A stretch of 64,000 nt of DNA from Rotaria macrura. Taxonomy: Eukaryota > Rotifera > Eurotatoria > Philodinida > Philodinidae. The notes below the pieces were generated by a model that saw nothing but the letters and a program-made list of their open reading frames with translations, did no database searches and was not told where the DNA came from. Positions 13,301 to 24,492 of the stretch are shown piece after piece. The stretch spans positions 60,050 to 124,049 of the forward strand of contig OENT01000390.1 of NCBI GenBank assembly GCA_900239685.1. Reading direction: 5' to 3'. The translations under genes and the position numbers were made by a program. Every line of letters starts with the position of its first letter. The stretch's first letter is position 1.

Positions 13301-14151
13301 TTAAGGCCCCCCCCCCCCNTTCGAATTGTGTAAAACTTACAGGATATGTTAGGCTTGGTATGAAAAGGTTATGGTTAAATTTTCAACCTTCTATCATGAT
13401 TTTTGGCTGAGATACGGACCTGACAAGGGTCAAAAATAGCGAATTTGGCAACCCAAATTTCTCGGTCCAGGTTCATGATATATCTTTAATTTTTTTTGTT
13501 AGAAAGAGCATGTGCACATGGAGGGCACTGCAGAGTCCTTTTTTTTAAATTCTTACTTTTTTAGCGGAAAACAGAAATCACAATTTCAATGACTTCAAAA
13601 ATCGCGAAAAAAAGGGGGGGGGGTTGGAATAGAGTTCCTTTTTCATATAGTCATAAAGAACGGTTTTTGAAAAAAAGGACTCTGCATCTTGACATGCTCT
13701 TTCAAACAAAAATAAAATTTAATACATCCTATGGAGCTGGACTGAGAAATTTGGGATGCGCTATTTTGAAAGTGCAAACTGAGAAAAAACGAAAAAGATT
13801 TTTTCGACCAATTTTTTCGATATTTCAGAATTCTTGAGGAAAATCCAGTTTTTTTGAGAAGGGCTTCCAGAAATCCTCAAAGTTTACTGCAAAATAGAGG
13901 TTTTGGGCAAAAACCTATAGTAATTCTGAAAGAGCGAAAAACGCGCTAACTTTTGATGCATTTATCCGAATTTTGAAATTTTTGAAAAAAATACTGTTTT
14001 TTTGAGAAGACTTACAAAAAAAGAGATTTGGGCTAAAAACCTATATCAATTCTGAAAGAGCGAAGAACGGGCTATCTTCTGGTGCATCTATCTCAGTTTC
14101 GTAATTTTCGCGAAAATTGACTTTTTTTGGAGAGGGGGGGGGGGGCCTTAA
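13301..14151. mobile_element. TTAA-flanked fold-back element, copy A
   Basis: Bounded by TTAA at 13301-13304 and 14148-14151, with terminal GGCCCCCC... and ...GGGGGGCC. Segments about 13430-13545 and 13665-13775 are reverse complements of each other (for example AAGAGCATGT and GCAGAGTCC with their inverses), so the element folds back. The inner part (CTGAAAGAGCG motifs near 13930 and 14055) matches copy B at 30323-31182 in reverse orientation. TTAA duplication is typical of piggyBac-type transposition (family knowledge); there is no transposase. The frame at 13589-13837 is part of the repeat, not a gene. One N lies in the C-run at 13319. Confidence 0.75.
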
Positions 14152-15884
14152 AAACAAATATCGTCATATTCGTTTGAATGTACTATCTCGCACAGATGTT
14201 TACGATAATCAAACTATATCTAACATGATGAACAAAACACTTTCTTTTTCCTTTCACTTTGATATTGACAAAAATCATCGACTGTTGATATGATAGATAG
14301 TTGAATGTTATTGAATTTGAAAACTTTCATTCAATATCAATAACAATTTAAAAAATTTGATACGTTACTATTGTTGAAATATTAGATTCGATTAGGAAAG
14401 TAAATATTATAAAATCATATTAGTATATATTATTTTATAGATAAATTATTTTTGACTGATGTAATTCAGATTACATTTCGGTTCAAGAATAGTATGAATT
14501 ATTTTTTTCTATCCGTTGATACTAGTCTAGTGCAAGAATTGAATCCTTATTTTTATATTATTACTGACATTTATTCAATGTAATTATAGAAAATTCTTGT
14601 CATCACATAGTCTCTTGTAATGGAATTCAATTGCATCAGAAAAGTAGCTTCTCTTAAATTTGTTTTGATATTGTTGATCTATGATTGGTTGAAACTAAAT
14701 GTTTGTATTCTTCGTTCGTTGAAATTTTCATTGCTAGATCGATTGATCATCTCTATTCAGAAAACATTGATTCAATATGTATCGTGACTTCAAATGTTTT
14801 GTTTTTAGTAACATTATTGAAATGGGATATTTCTTATCAAAAATTTAATTCTTCACATCGCATGCGTCTAGATTTGTAAAGGGATTATATGTAATCGTAT
14901 ACTTCTTAGCTACTTGTACGACTTAGATCAACAAACTTGTAGTACACTCAATCTAGAAACTATTGCATAGGATGTAACCAATCTGTAGAGATACATAAGT
15001 TCTCCTTAATTCGAATAGGTGGCAGACGGTTTTGTTAGTCATAGATACGCAACAAAGACATGCACATATCATCCATTATGTTAAAATAGCGATAAATTCT
15101 TGATTAATAGTAATATAAGGATTTCGAATATCGATTAGTTTTATGAATCTCGCTATTATATGCACATGATTAACTAATTGGACATAGTACAAAAACAGAT
15201 GAATCATTGGATTACGTATTATCAAATAGCAAACATATTAATAAACTTGACGATCAATTTAGATGAGATAGTTTTTCTAAGATTTTCATTAATATCAAAT
15301 ATTGCTGAATAGGAGATTATTATCATAATTGGATAGGATCTGCTTACGTTCACTGTCACATCTGAATAAAACTACTGTGGCGGTCTACGTTTGGATTGGC
15401 TATAATGTTTTCACGATAGGTGTTCAGTAATACAAAACTGTATACTATGCAACCTGTTTTTTTCTATTGATTGCGTGGAACTCTCAAGTCTAGTCGGAAT
15501 ATTATTCATGAGATAAACCCATTCAAGATGATCAATATTGTCCTCAGCCAGATTGTATCGTTTCTTACTAGATACAAATATTCTATCAGGGAAAGCTAAA
15601 GTCAAAACGCAGTTCGATAGAGAAAACTTTTGTCAATTCAGAGCATCTAACTCATCGGATAAAATTCAGAAGATGTCACATGTTATGTATTAGATATTGA
15701 TTGATTCATTCATGATGTTTTTCTTTCTTTCGTTCATTCGCGTTGTCTTAGAGGTGTGTCTACATCTATCAACATGCATGAGTATGTTAGGACCAACTGC
15801 TGATATATAGGATTGAGAGAAAAGAAAAATGAAAAATATGATTCGAAATTGATTGTTTACGAGTAACATTTGTTTCAGATCGAT
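14152..15884. other. Intergenic upstream of the ADP/ATP carrier
   Basis: AT-rich with no recognised coding family. A TTTCAG trinucleotide acceptor-like site ends at 15878, only a few bases before the carrier start codon at 15885. It could be a 5'UTR intron acceptor or a spliced-leader acceptor. Confidence 0.4.
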
Positions 15885-17261
15885 ATGGGTGATCCAAATA
15901 GAGCCTCGAAATCATCAACAACGACCAAAGATGTTTTGATCGATTTTCTAGCAGGTGGAACAGGTTTGTTGTCATCGGTTTTCTTAAATTTTTTTAGAAT
16001 AGTTCTCATGATTGCCTTTTCTTTCTAGCTGTATGTATAATTGCATGATTTGTTTGTTTGTTTTGTTTTTCTTCATATCTATGCCAGTTTTGTGTCAATT
16101 GACGTTTCTAGGGAGCAATTTCAAAAACAGCAGTAGCACCACTTGAACGTGTCAAACTTCTGCTACAAACACAAGATGTGAATCAAAAAATTGTACAAGG
16201 AAAAAAATACAAAGGCTTTGGTGATTGTCTCGTTCGATGTATTCGAGAAGAAGGAGCCATTTCTTTGTGGCGTGGTAATTGGGCGAATGTTATTCGATAT
16301 TTCCCAACAGTAATCGAATATTAATTTTCGATATCAAAAATTCAATACTTTGATAGCTTGTTTTCTTTTTTTGTTATACTATAGCAAGCATTAAACTTTG
16401 CATTTAAAGAACGCTATCAACGAATGTTTGCTGATTATGATCCAAAATTACATCCATATAAATTTTTTATGGGTAATCTATTTGCTGGTGGTATGGCTGG
16501 TGCAACCGGTCTATTATTTGTCTATCCACTTGATTTCGCTCGAACACGTCTCGGTGTTGACATTGGTAAATCAAGTAGTGAACGACAATTCAAAGGCATG
16601 AACGATTGTATTGCTAAAATTTATAAAGCCGATGGTATTCAAGGTAGGCTTAATGTTCGACACATAAAATTTCGGAGATTTTCTATTCGCTGAAAAATAA
16701 ACTATTCATTTCTATGTTTTGTTTTTTTTTGTCTTTTCCTAGGTCTCTATCGAGGTTTTTCTATTAGTGTGGCTGGTATATTTGTATATCGAGCATTTTA
16801 TTTTGGTGGTTATGATGCTGGTAAGTTAATGTGATTAAAATTTGATAGAAATATATATTTTTCGTACTGTTTTCCTAGGTAAAAGATTCATGTTTGGAGA
16901 TAATCCGAATCCGAGTATACTCTATCGATTTCTTTTCGCACAATTTATTACATCATCATCTGAATTTCTTGCTTATCCACTTGATACTATTCGACGGTAA
17001 GTCAAAAACTTATACGAAATTTCCATATTGATAATTTCTATGTTCAGTCGTTTGATGATGCAAAGTGGTCGCGGTGATATTATCTATCGTGGAACAACAG
17101 ATTGTGCGCGAAAAATTGCTGTCAATGAAGGTCTTACAGCATTTTTTAAAGGCAATCTATCCAATATTTACCGTAGTGTTGGCTCATCGCTTGTTCTTGT
17201 TCTCTACGATGAATTTAAACGATGGCTTCTTCATGCTGGACATGCATCCTATGCTAAATAA
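15885..17261 (+). CDS. Mitochondrial ADP/ATP carrier (adenine nucleotide translocase)
   Basis: Exchanges ADP and ATP across the inner mitochondrial membrane (SLC25A4/5/6/31 family). Seven exons: 15885-15963, 16029-16030, 16112-16309, 16385-16643, 16743-16820, 16879-16996, 17048-17261; together 948 nt, 315 aa, the usual length. Seen: FLAGG...[18 protein letters not shown] in repeat 1, a PLDFARTRL motif in repeat 2, and in repeat 3 the PLDTIR motif followed by RRRLMM, the carrier-specific RRRMMM signature with one conservative change. The frame only holds if a 2-nt exon (CT) is included between two introns of 65 and 81 bp; it completes an Ala codon. AATAAA follows closely after the stop. Family assignment is very secure; the microexon is inferred. 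Confidence 0.95.
16029..16030 (+). other. Inferred 2-nt microexon (CT) of the ADP/ATP carrier
   Basis: Preceded by CTTTCTAG and followed by the consensus donor GTATGT. Exon 1 ends in phase 1 (ACA G) and the next large exon starts in phase 0 (GGA GCA ATT). Only insertion of CT restores the frame, giving G+CT = Ala and the family-typical three residues between FLAGG and AISK. The two flanking introns then have the normal short length. Confidence 0.7.
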
Positions 17262-17583
17262 TCGATGTCGTATTAGAAAAATAAAAGTTAGATATTGTGT
17301 TGTGGATCTAGATTTTTTCGTTTCTTTGTTTTATATTTTTGATGTGAATATTTCTTTGAATCTCATTTTCTTTTTCTTATTGTTCTTATCTTCGTATAAC
17401 TTCACAGTTTCAAGTAATCTTTCGTTTTTTTTTGCTTCTCGTAGAATAGATATTTGAAAAGTGGCCAGTAATTCATAATACGATGTATACTTTTGGTTTT
17501 TAAGTTTTCTTTTTTTTCCCTCAATATCAGTTCGTCATTCGTTGTTTTCTAATCTGTAATTGAAAACTATCTATTTGTTGTAG

Positions 17584-17817
17584 ATGACTACTCAAAATCA
17601 ACAACTCGTTGATCTTGATTGGAAATTTGCAATTAACGTGGCAAATAGTAAAACTGATGATAATAATGGTACGACTCGACTTTATTTAAAATTAACTACA
17701 ATATCAAATACTGGCACAGATCGTACAGATATACCAATGAGTGTTACATTAGAACAATTCTATGCTCTTGTTCATCAACTTGAAAAGGCTAAACTTGAAA
17801 TGGATGCATATGGTTAA
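17584..17817 (+). CDS. Short COMM-domain protein (COMMD6-like size)
   Basis: Single exon of 77 aa that is essentially only a COMM domain: QLVDLDWKFAINVA at residues 7-20, a beta-rich middle, then VTLEQFYALVHQLEKAKLEM at the end. COMMD proteins form the Commander complex with CCDC22/CCDC93 and act in endosomal recycling and NF-kB control (family knowledge). Most members carry an N-terminal helical domain of about 100 aa; COMMD6 does not, and this one fits that short form, although wording of the motif also recalls COMMD7. The ATG directly follows TTTGTTGTAG, an acceptor-like site, so either an upstream exon was missed or the mRNA is trans-spliced. It lies 322 bp behind the carrier on the same strand. 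Confidence 0.8.
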   Translation: MTTQNQQLVDLDWKFAINVANSKTDDNNGTTRLYLKLTTISNTGTDRTDIPMSVTLEQFYALVHQLEKAKLEMDAYG

Positions 17818-18064
17818 TTCAAAATAAATTTCATTTCATTTTCTGTGTAATGTTTGTTCGTTTTTCTTATTTTATCTATTTATTTTTTTTTAGCGAGCAT
17901 CCGTTTTTTTCTTCTTCTGTTACAAATTGCATCACACAAGAGACAGAGAAAGAAAGAATAAGAACAAAACAAAAGTAGTGAAATAATAAACAAAGAGATA
18001 CAAGATAAAAAGAAGTATTGTCTCACTGTGATCTTTTAAATGGGAAAACTTTGTTAAACAATGA

Positions 18065-20463
18065 CTAAGCTTGTCCACGTACAAAATCATTCAGTTTATT
18101 ACAAGATGGTGTCGCTTGATTTTGTGCTTGACGAAACAAAGCATTGTCACTCATCATACGGGCACGCCACATCATTGATTCCTTATATTGTTGTTCACGA
18201 TAACATTGATGTCGTAAATCCGATGCATATTCGTCAATAACTGATGATTCAAATTTATCTAGTTCAATGTTCGTCTTCGGAGGACGAAAATCTGGTTTAA
18301 CAAAATATTCGACCTTTGATAAACGAGTCAGTCGTGCATTCGAATATTTTCTATGAAATATATACAATACAAATGAGTTAATTAAATTACTAAGTTGTAT
18401 ATAGAATATAGAAATGACTGTACCCAGTTCGATGCAACTGAAATTGAGGTTCACTCACTAAAAACGTACCAATTATTGATATGAGAAAAAGAAATAGATA
18501 AGGCAATAACTGTGCAAGTGTATGTGTAGACTAAAATTGAATAGAACAAGAAAAAAAATATATATATATAGATTTAAACAATTCAATGAACAAACATTTT
18601 GTGTAGTATTATGGGTTGAATGTGTTGTAAATTGAAATGGATGTGGTTGACGGCGAGCATGTGCACGAGATCTTGGGCCTAAACAAACGAATTTAAATTA
18701 TTTGCATTGATTTTAATTACTAAGTTAAGTTATAATCGATTGTAAAAAAAAAGAAAGTACACCGATGCAGTATCGTGGAATATAATGACAAATAAGTTTC
18801 TTCCTTTTCTAATGAGATTATTATTAAAGCAAGGTCAGTTCCTACTCTCGAGATGTGTCGGGTAGATTTATTCTTTGTATCCTATAGCCTGACTAGTAAA
18901 AGAAACATTGACAAATATCAGTTTTATGTTCACTAGAGAATTGTCTAATGAACTATGTCTAGCATAGAAAGATTTTTAAAAAATAATGAGATTTCTGATA
19001 GAGTTTTACTTAAGAAAAATGCTTGCATCAATATCTTTTCACGATATAAAACTTTCGCATCGTTCTAGTTTTACAAATATCATAGATCTAATAAGCAAAG
19101 ACAAGGGCATTTTGAAATGAACAAAACTTTGGATGGAAATTCGGAAAATACAATTTAATAGTATATCTACAGATCTCATCGACTAAATTACCTATCTTCA
19201 GAAGAATTACTTATCTACACGAGCGAATTTTCTTTTTCGTCTATACAAAATATTCCAAAATGCCCGAAGTCTTATGACGTGAACGAACAATCATAAATTG
19301 GTAATATTTTATATGTACGAATAGTCTTTTTTTTTTCACTTTTCTCGTAATTATAACTCTAGACAATTCTATCATATGTGTATTGCGCATGAATGTTTTT
19401 CATGAAAAATTCGTCTTCGAAAACTATTAGTCATTCGTTTAAAATTCAATAGTTCATACCTGAATATCCAAAGAAAAGATTGAAAATTTCTTCAGCTGAA
19501 AATTCATCATCATCTTCGTAGTAGTAAAAATGTTGTCCACTGCGTTCACCACCACGACTACTACGATTATATTGTGGTTCCATAGCATGACCGTACTGAT
19601 CGTACTGTTCACGTTTTTTAGGATCGCTCAAAATTGAAAAAGCTTTACCAATAGCTGTAATAGAAAACAAACGAAATTATAATTTATAGTAGTAAAATCA
19701 AACCGAACAAAATGAATCTATATTATTTATCACGATAGATAACCTTTGAAAGCATCTGTAGCACCAGGTGCTTTACATTTGTCTGGATGAAACTAAATAA
19801 GAATTTCATAATTAAATAAAAGAATGATCTTTTCTTTCGTTTTATTATCTAACTTGAAGAGCTAATTTACGATAAGCTTTCTTAAGATCAGCTTCACTGG
19901 CTGATTTGTTAACACCGAGAATTTCATATAGATCTTTACATGTTTTGATTCTAATATTTTCAAACAAAGAAAAAAAGAACACGAGAATTCTTTCATCGAA
20001 AAAAAAAAGCACAATCTATAAATGATGACTTACTTCCGTACAGCTTGTACTTCTTCGGAAGTATAATCACTGGTTGAAGTTGAATGGGCATTTGTTGTTG
20101 TTCTTTGCCGTGTACTTGTTGATTCTCCATTCGTTTTCGCATGTTCATAACTTGAAGATGTCGATTGCGATTCATGAGTTTTATTATTACTAGTTGATGA
20201 AGATGATGTTGAGTGAGAATTTACGTGCATTAGCCGTTCCAGAAGATCTATTAACATAAAATTATATAGGTTCTACATTGATCGATACAAAAAAGAAAAA
20301 AAGAAAAACAAACAAAAAGCTAAAACTAACCTTTCGCCTTATGTGTTGGAAAAAGATTTTCAGATTTCGTCAGATATCGAAGTGCACGTTCATTGTCATT
20401 AGCAAGTATTGCTTTTTCAGCAAGTTCTATATAATGAAGTGCCGAATCTTTATTTGCTTCCAT
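18065..20463 (-). CDS. DNAJB12/DNAJB14-type ER membrane J-protein
   Basis: Eight exons (20463-20331, 20247-20034, 19950-19854, 19792-19744, 19654-19460, 18678-18596, 18530-18424, 18350-18065) sum to 1164 nt, 387 aa. N-terminus [18 protein letters not shown] has the conserved start of this family. A Ser/Thr-rich linker leads to the J domain at about 116-180 ([20 protein letters not shown], then HPDK with the Hsp70-activating HPD, whose FHPD begins an exon). A Tyr/Asp/Gly linker, one transmembrane helix (about 266-286) and a C-terminal DUF1977 domain containing VEYFVKPDF follow. The family anchors Hsc70 at the ER for membrane-protein quality control (known). Intron 5 is about 780 bp. Convergent with the COMM-domain gene, stops 247 bp apart. 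Confidence 0.92.
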
Positions 20464-21162
20464 GGATTACACAAGGAAATTATCCAATTCGGGGGTAATA
20501 AAAAATATTTAAATAAATAATACGAAAAACTAAACGATGTGAATGATTACAACTAATGAAGACATCGGATACAAATTAATAAGAATACGCATAAAAACAG
20601 AACAAAAAAAAATAAGACAAGCTAATTAATTGATAATCGAGGCCGGATATTTGTATTTATGATGTCACAGACACTTGATATATGAAAAAAACAAAGTAGA
20701 ATGCCAAAATTATAATATAATTTTAAAAAAAATAACACGTTTTTAAACTATCAAACAATTGAAAAACTCAATACGTGTTAGCACGCATGCGCTCACCAAG
20801 TCGGGTCATCGTTCTCCATTCTCAAATTCTCATGGTCTCTGTTGCTATCTTGATTGGATGAAACATATCTACACAACCTATGGTTATACAGAACCTTTGA
20901 GATTTAGACGATGTCACTACTTACCATAAGACTATATATGATATATAGATATACAACAATCAATAGAAGTTTCTTCGGAGAGTTAAGATAAAAGAAAACA
21001 TAGTGAAAATGAAAATTCACTTCATAATGAATAGATCGTTTTTTCTCATTGGTTTTCCTCATTTTTAAATTTAAAAATTAAATCATCTAGAGAAGCCATA
21101 CCAAAGCATTATTGAATTCATGGCAATAGAATGAATTATTATTCTTTTAATGAAAAATATTT
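20464..21162. promoter_or_regulatory. Divergent intergenic region between the J-protein and the disordered-protein gene
   Basis: About 700 bp separate the two start codons, which face away from each other, so the promoters of both genes should lie here. No TATA box or known motif can be pinned down; TATATA tracts near 20930-20950 are present but AT-rich background makes them weak evidence. Confidence 0.4.
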
Positions 21163-23310
21163 ATGGGTAACGAGCTTAGTAGTGCTGCCGTTTCGGAGCC
21201 TTCTTTAAACACTTCTTCACCTAATTCTATTACTAAACCTAATACTGATAAACCACCTTCTCCTCCTCCCCCGCCTCCATTCAAAATCAACACTAGAAAA
21301 CAGTCGCCTTTTATTCCTTCGAAAGCGCAAACCGATAGTACAGCTCCATTATCTCTTTCTTCCCCTACTAATAAAATTGATGCTACAATTCCTCCTCTTC
21401 CTCCTCCTAATACTGCCACTGATCCTATTACTATTGCTACAACTGGGGAGAAAACTAATGCAACAACAACTCCTTTTACTGATGCGGCACCTACAAAAAC
21501 GGCAACTACAACTACTGCTGTAGCACCTACAACAACGGTAACTACTACTACTACTGCTGCGACCTCTACAAAAACAACTACTACTAGCACTAGTGCAACT
21601 TCTACACCTAAAGTTCATGATATAGTGCCTACTACGAAGAAAAGTCCAGCTTCTGATCGTTCTAGTAAAAGTATGTGTAAAATCAAACAGAGAAGAGTAA
21701 AATTTTTCACAGTAGACGAATATATTGTAAAGGTACTATCGAACCACAATTGGCCGCTGTTGTAAAATCGTTAATCCCTGATGTTGACAAATCAAAAACT
21801 CCTGTTGCATCGGCTGCTTCACGATGGTATAATTGGACTCAAGTTGAAAAACAAAAACCAGCTAAAGATAAACCACTTTGGTATGCAAGTCCCATCGTAA
21901 CAAGTACTGCCACAGCCAGTGCAACTACAACGAAATCAACGATTACAACGACAAATATTGATACGGACCAGAAGGAGAAGCCTGCTATATCAAATGAAAC
22001 TGATATGTCTAGTGTTCCACCACGATCAGCAGTTCAAAATAGTTCACCTAGTATCGATCGTATTGCATCGGAATCTAAAGAATCGAGTGATACCGATATA
22101 CTAAATACTCCTGTTGCTCCAAGCTTTCGCTTACGTTCAACAGCCGTATATAGTCCACCACATGGTGATCGTGTCTTGGCAGGACGTAATGCACTGATCA
22201 GTACTGATGTATCAAATTTTAAATACTATGTACCAGAAAGTCAATTCACTCGAATGGTACGAACTTGTTTCTTTTATTATAAGTATATTTCTAAATCTAG
22301 AAGTAAAATAATCTTTTTCATGTATAACAGTATTAAGATATTTTTACAACAGAAAGAATTCATTCATTGTGTAAGGCAACAAAATATTCATATCTAATAT
22401 TGTATATTAAAGGTCGGACTGCATACGAGAGCAACAATGTATAACATGAATACTCAACTAAAACAAACTCCTTTACCAAATCATGCCTCTTCATCGACAA
22501 CTATCAATTCTAGTAGTGATAACAATCCAACAGGCAATGATCCATTCCTATCTACAATTGCCTCAATCGGTGTACCGACTAATCTTGAAGCACAGTCAAT
22601 AAATTTATCTTCTACATCAACACCTTTCTATGAAAAACAACAGCCACAAGTGAATATATATATATATACTTAATAGGATATATACTCGAACTTTCTTTAT
22701 TCTGTTCTCTTTAATATAGACTTTTCCGACGCCAGTATTATCAGATCTCAATACAAGTAAACTTGGCTTTTATCATATAGCATCGTATGATCCAAACAGT
22801 ACATCAATGGGTTTGCCAGGTGAAACGATACCACCAGAACAAATGAATGCTCAAAAAGATTCACCTATGAGACAAACTCTTCCTCCTCAATATAACTATT
22901 CTCCTCGGCCACCAGCAGCGTCTCATTATCAAGACTATCCATCATTGCAAAATGCTACTCATTATTCTCCAACTGCAACATCCGAACAGTTTAATAATCT
23001 ACAATACCCATCCAGTTATCGATCTCCCTATTATTATTCTCCTCCATCACAGCCGACATCGATATTAAAAAAACCATCAACAGTATTACCTCAAGATAAT
23101 CCTCTTTCATCACAAACAGATGATGACGTGCTTGAACAATTGCATAGACGTACTGATTATACAAACGATAGCATGTATCAAACAGAAAAGGCTCGTATTT
23201 TGGAAAAAGATAGTCGCAAAAAATATCCACCGTCTGTAACTTTCAACCTACCGTCTAGTAAAGCCAGTCAAAGTATATCAAGAAGTGAAAGATTGATGTT
23301 TAATGGATGA
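21163..23310 (+). CDS. Disordered Pro/Ser/Thr-rich protein with N-myristoylation-like start
   Basis: Four exons (21163-21670, 21733-22256, 22413-22649, 22720-23310) in consistent phase give 619 aa. The start MGNELS fits the N-myristoylation consensus (Gly2, Ser6). Residues 25-170 are Pro- and Thr-rich low complexity, including a PPSPPPPPPF run and long Thr/Ala tracts. Later parts contain WYNWTQVEKQ, FKYYVPESQFTRM, VGLHTRATMYNM and a Tyr/Pro-rich stretch, then SILKKPS and a basic C-terminus. No catalytic domain is recognised and I cannot name a family. Intron 1 has a GTATGT donor but a weak acceptor (GTAAAG); a TTTCACAG acceptor at about 21711 with another donor is an alternative. Very likely a real gene; function unknown, possibly membrane-associated scaffold. 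Confidence 0.75.
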
Positions 23311-23426
23311 TTTAATGCGAAAAAAAAATAGACAAATACATGAACACACACACACACACACGAGAAAAAAGAGAAATGTTTGTTTGTTTTTTTGGCATAT
23401 TGTGCTTTTCTTTTGTCAATGACTTT

Positions 23427-24492
23427 TTATGAATAAAGATCAAAATTTGTTGAACAATCATTGTGAATAGCTGATAATTTATTGATTCCATTGGTTGGAT
23501 TGTATGTAAAATATGATGATAAATTATCGATTGAATTATTATTTAATGTTTCATGTGGTACGGTTTGTGGTGGCGTAGATGATATCATACCACTTGTATC
23601 AAATGAAGGAAAACCATAATGACTTGGTGTATTATAAAATGAATGTCTTGTCCAATAAGAATTATTTGTATTTATCTTTCCATCATTTGTTGAATAGACA
23701 TTTGCCGATGTTGGTGTTGTATATGGTGAAAATGAACTTGGAAATGTATTTTGATAAAATGTCGATGAATAGAATGGTACATAATTTTCATCGGATTTTA
23801 ATTGTTGTTTGATTTTGTTTGTCGTCGTTGTAGTTGTTGATGATGATGATGATAAAGATGGATAAAAAGCTGAATTGGATGACGATGATAATGGTGGAGA
23901 TTTATTTAACGATGTGGCTGTTGTGCTTGCAATTTTCGGAGAAACAATTCCTGTATTCGTTGGTGTTGATTTTGTTAATTGTCCATTATGTGATATAAAT
24001 GGATAGAGTGTTTGAGGATCACACACGAAACGATAAACATAACGTTCACCGGCTACTTTTTGCATGATACCTTTTTCATAATAATATCTCAATGATCGAG
24101 ATAATTTATCGTAATTCATCGACGGACGATTCTTTTGTACACCCCATAGACGAGCTACCTAATAGACATAAGAAAAGAATGGTCAATAAAAATAAGAAAG
24201 AATTTTATGCTTTGAAATAATAATTTACTTCTTCTGGTTCAACTAATTTAAATTCTAAACCTTTACCAGTCCAAATAATAATTGCACCATTAATACCATC
24301 TTCTAATAATGCTAATAAAAATTGCCACAATTGTATTGAACCACGACGACCATATAATTGAGAATCACGAATTGCATCCCAACGACGTTCTAAAATTTTA
24401 TGTTTCACAATCAATCAGATCATTCTTCTTTCGATTCTCTTTAATTTACCTCCTCGATTTCGATGTTGTTCACCACCGGATCGACATGACAT
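23427..24492 (-). CDS. ETS-domain transcription factor, PEA3 (ETV1/4/5) group
   Basis: Three exons (24492-24450, 24389-24229, 24158-23427) sum to 936 nt, 311 aa. The ETS DNA-binding domain occupies about residues 27-112: [37 protein letters not shown], then the recognition-helix stretch [20 protein letters not shown] and [14 protein letters not shown]. The [14 protein letters not shown] wording is typical of the PEA3 group. The rest is Ser/Thr/Pro/Tyr-rich. Only 14 codons precede the domain exon, whereas vertebrate ETV1/4/5 have a long N-terminal acidic activation domain, so further 5' exons may lie upstream or the protein is genuinely short. Tail-to-tail with the disordered-protein gene; stops are 116 bp apart. 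Confidence 0.9.
23432..23437 (+). terminator. AATAAA polyadenylation signal of the disordered-protein gene
   Basis: First AATAAA after the stop at 23310 on the plus strand. It overlaps the last codons of the convergent ETS gene, so the two transcripts' 3' ends probably overlap. Confidence 0.5.

Noticed and set aside
13319-13319. Single N in a C homopolymer
   Set aside because: An assembly or sequencing uncertainty at a homopolymer, not biology.
13589-13837. 82-codon open frame
   Set aside because: Lies wholly in the TTAA fold-back element, in an inverted arm and a G-run; not conserved as protein in copy B.
21147-21618. Minus-strand frames of 147 and 89 codons
   Set aside because: Antisense shadows of the Thr/Pro-rich first exon of the disordered-protein gene; Val-rich and Cys/Ser-rich low complexity result from its codon repeats.
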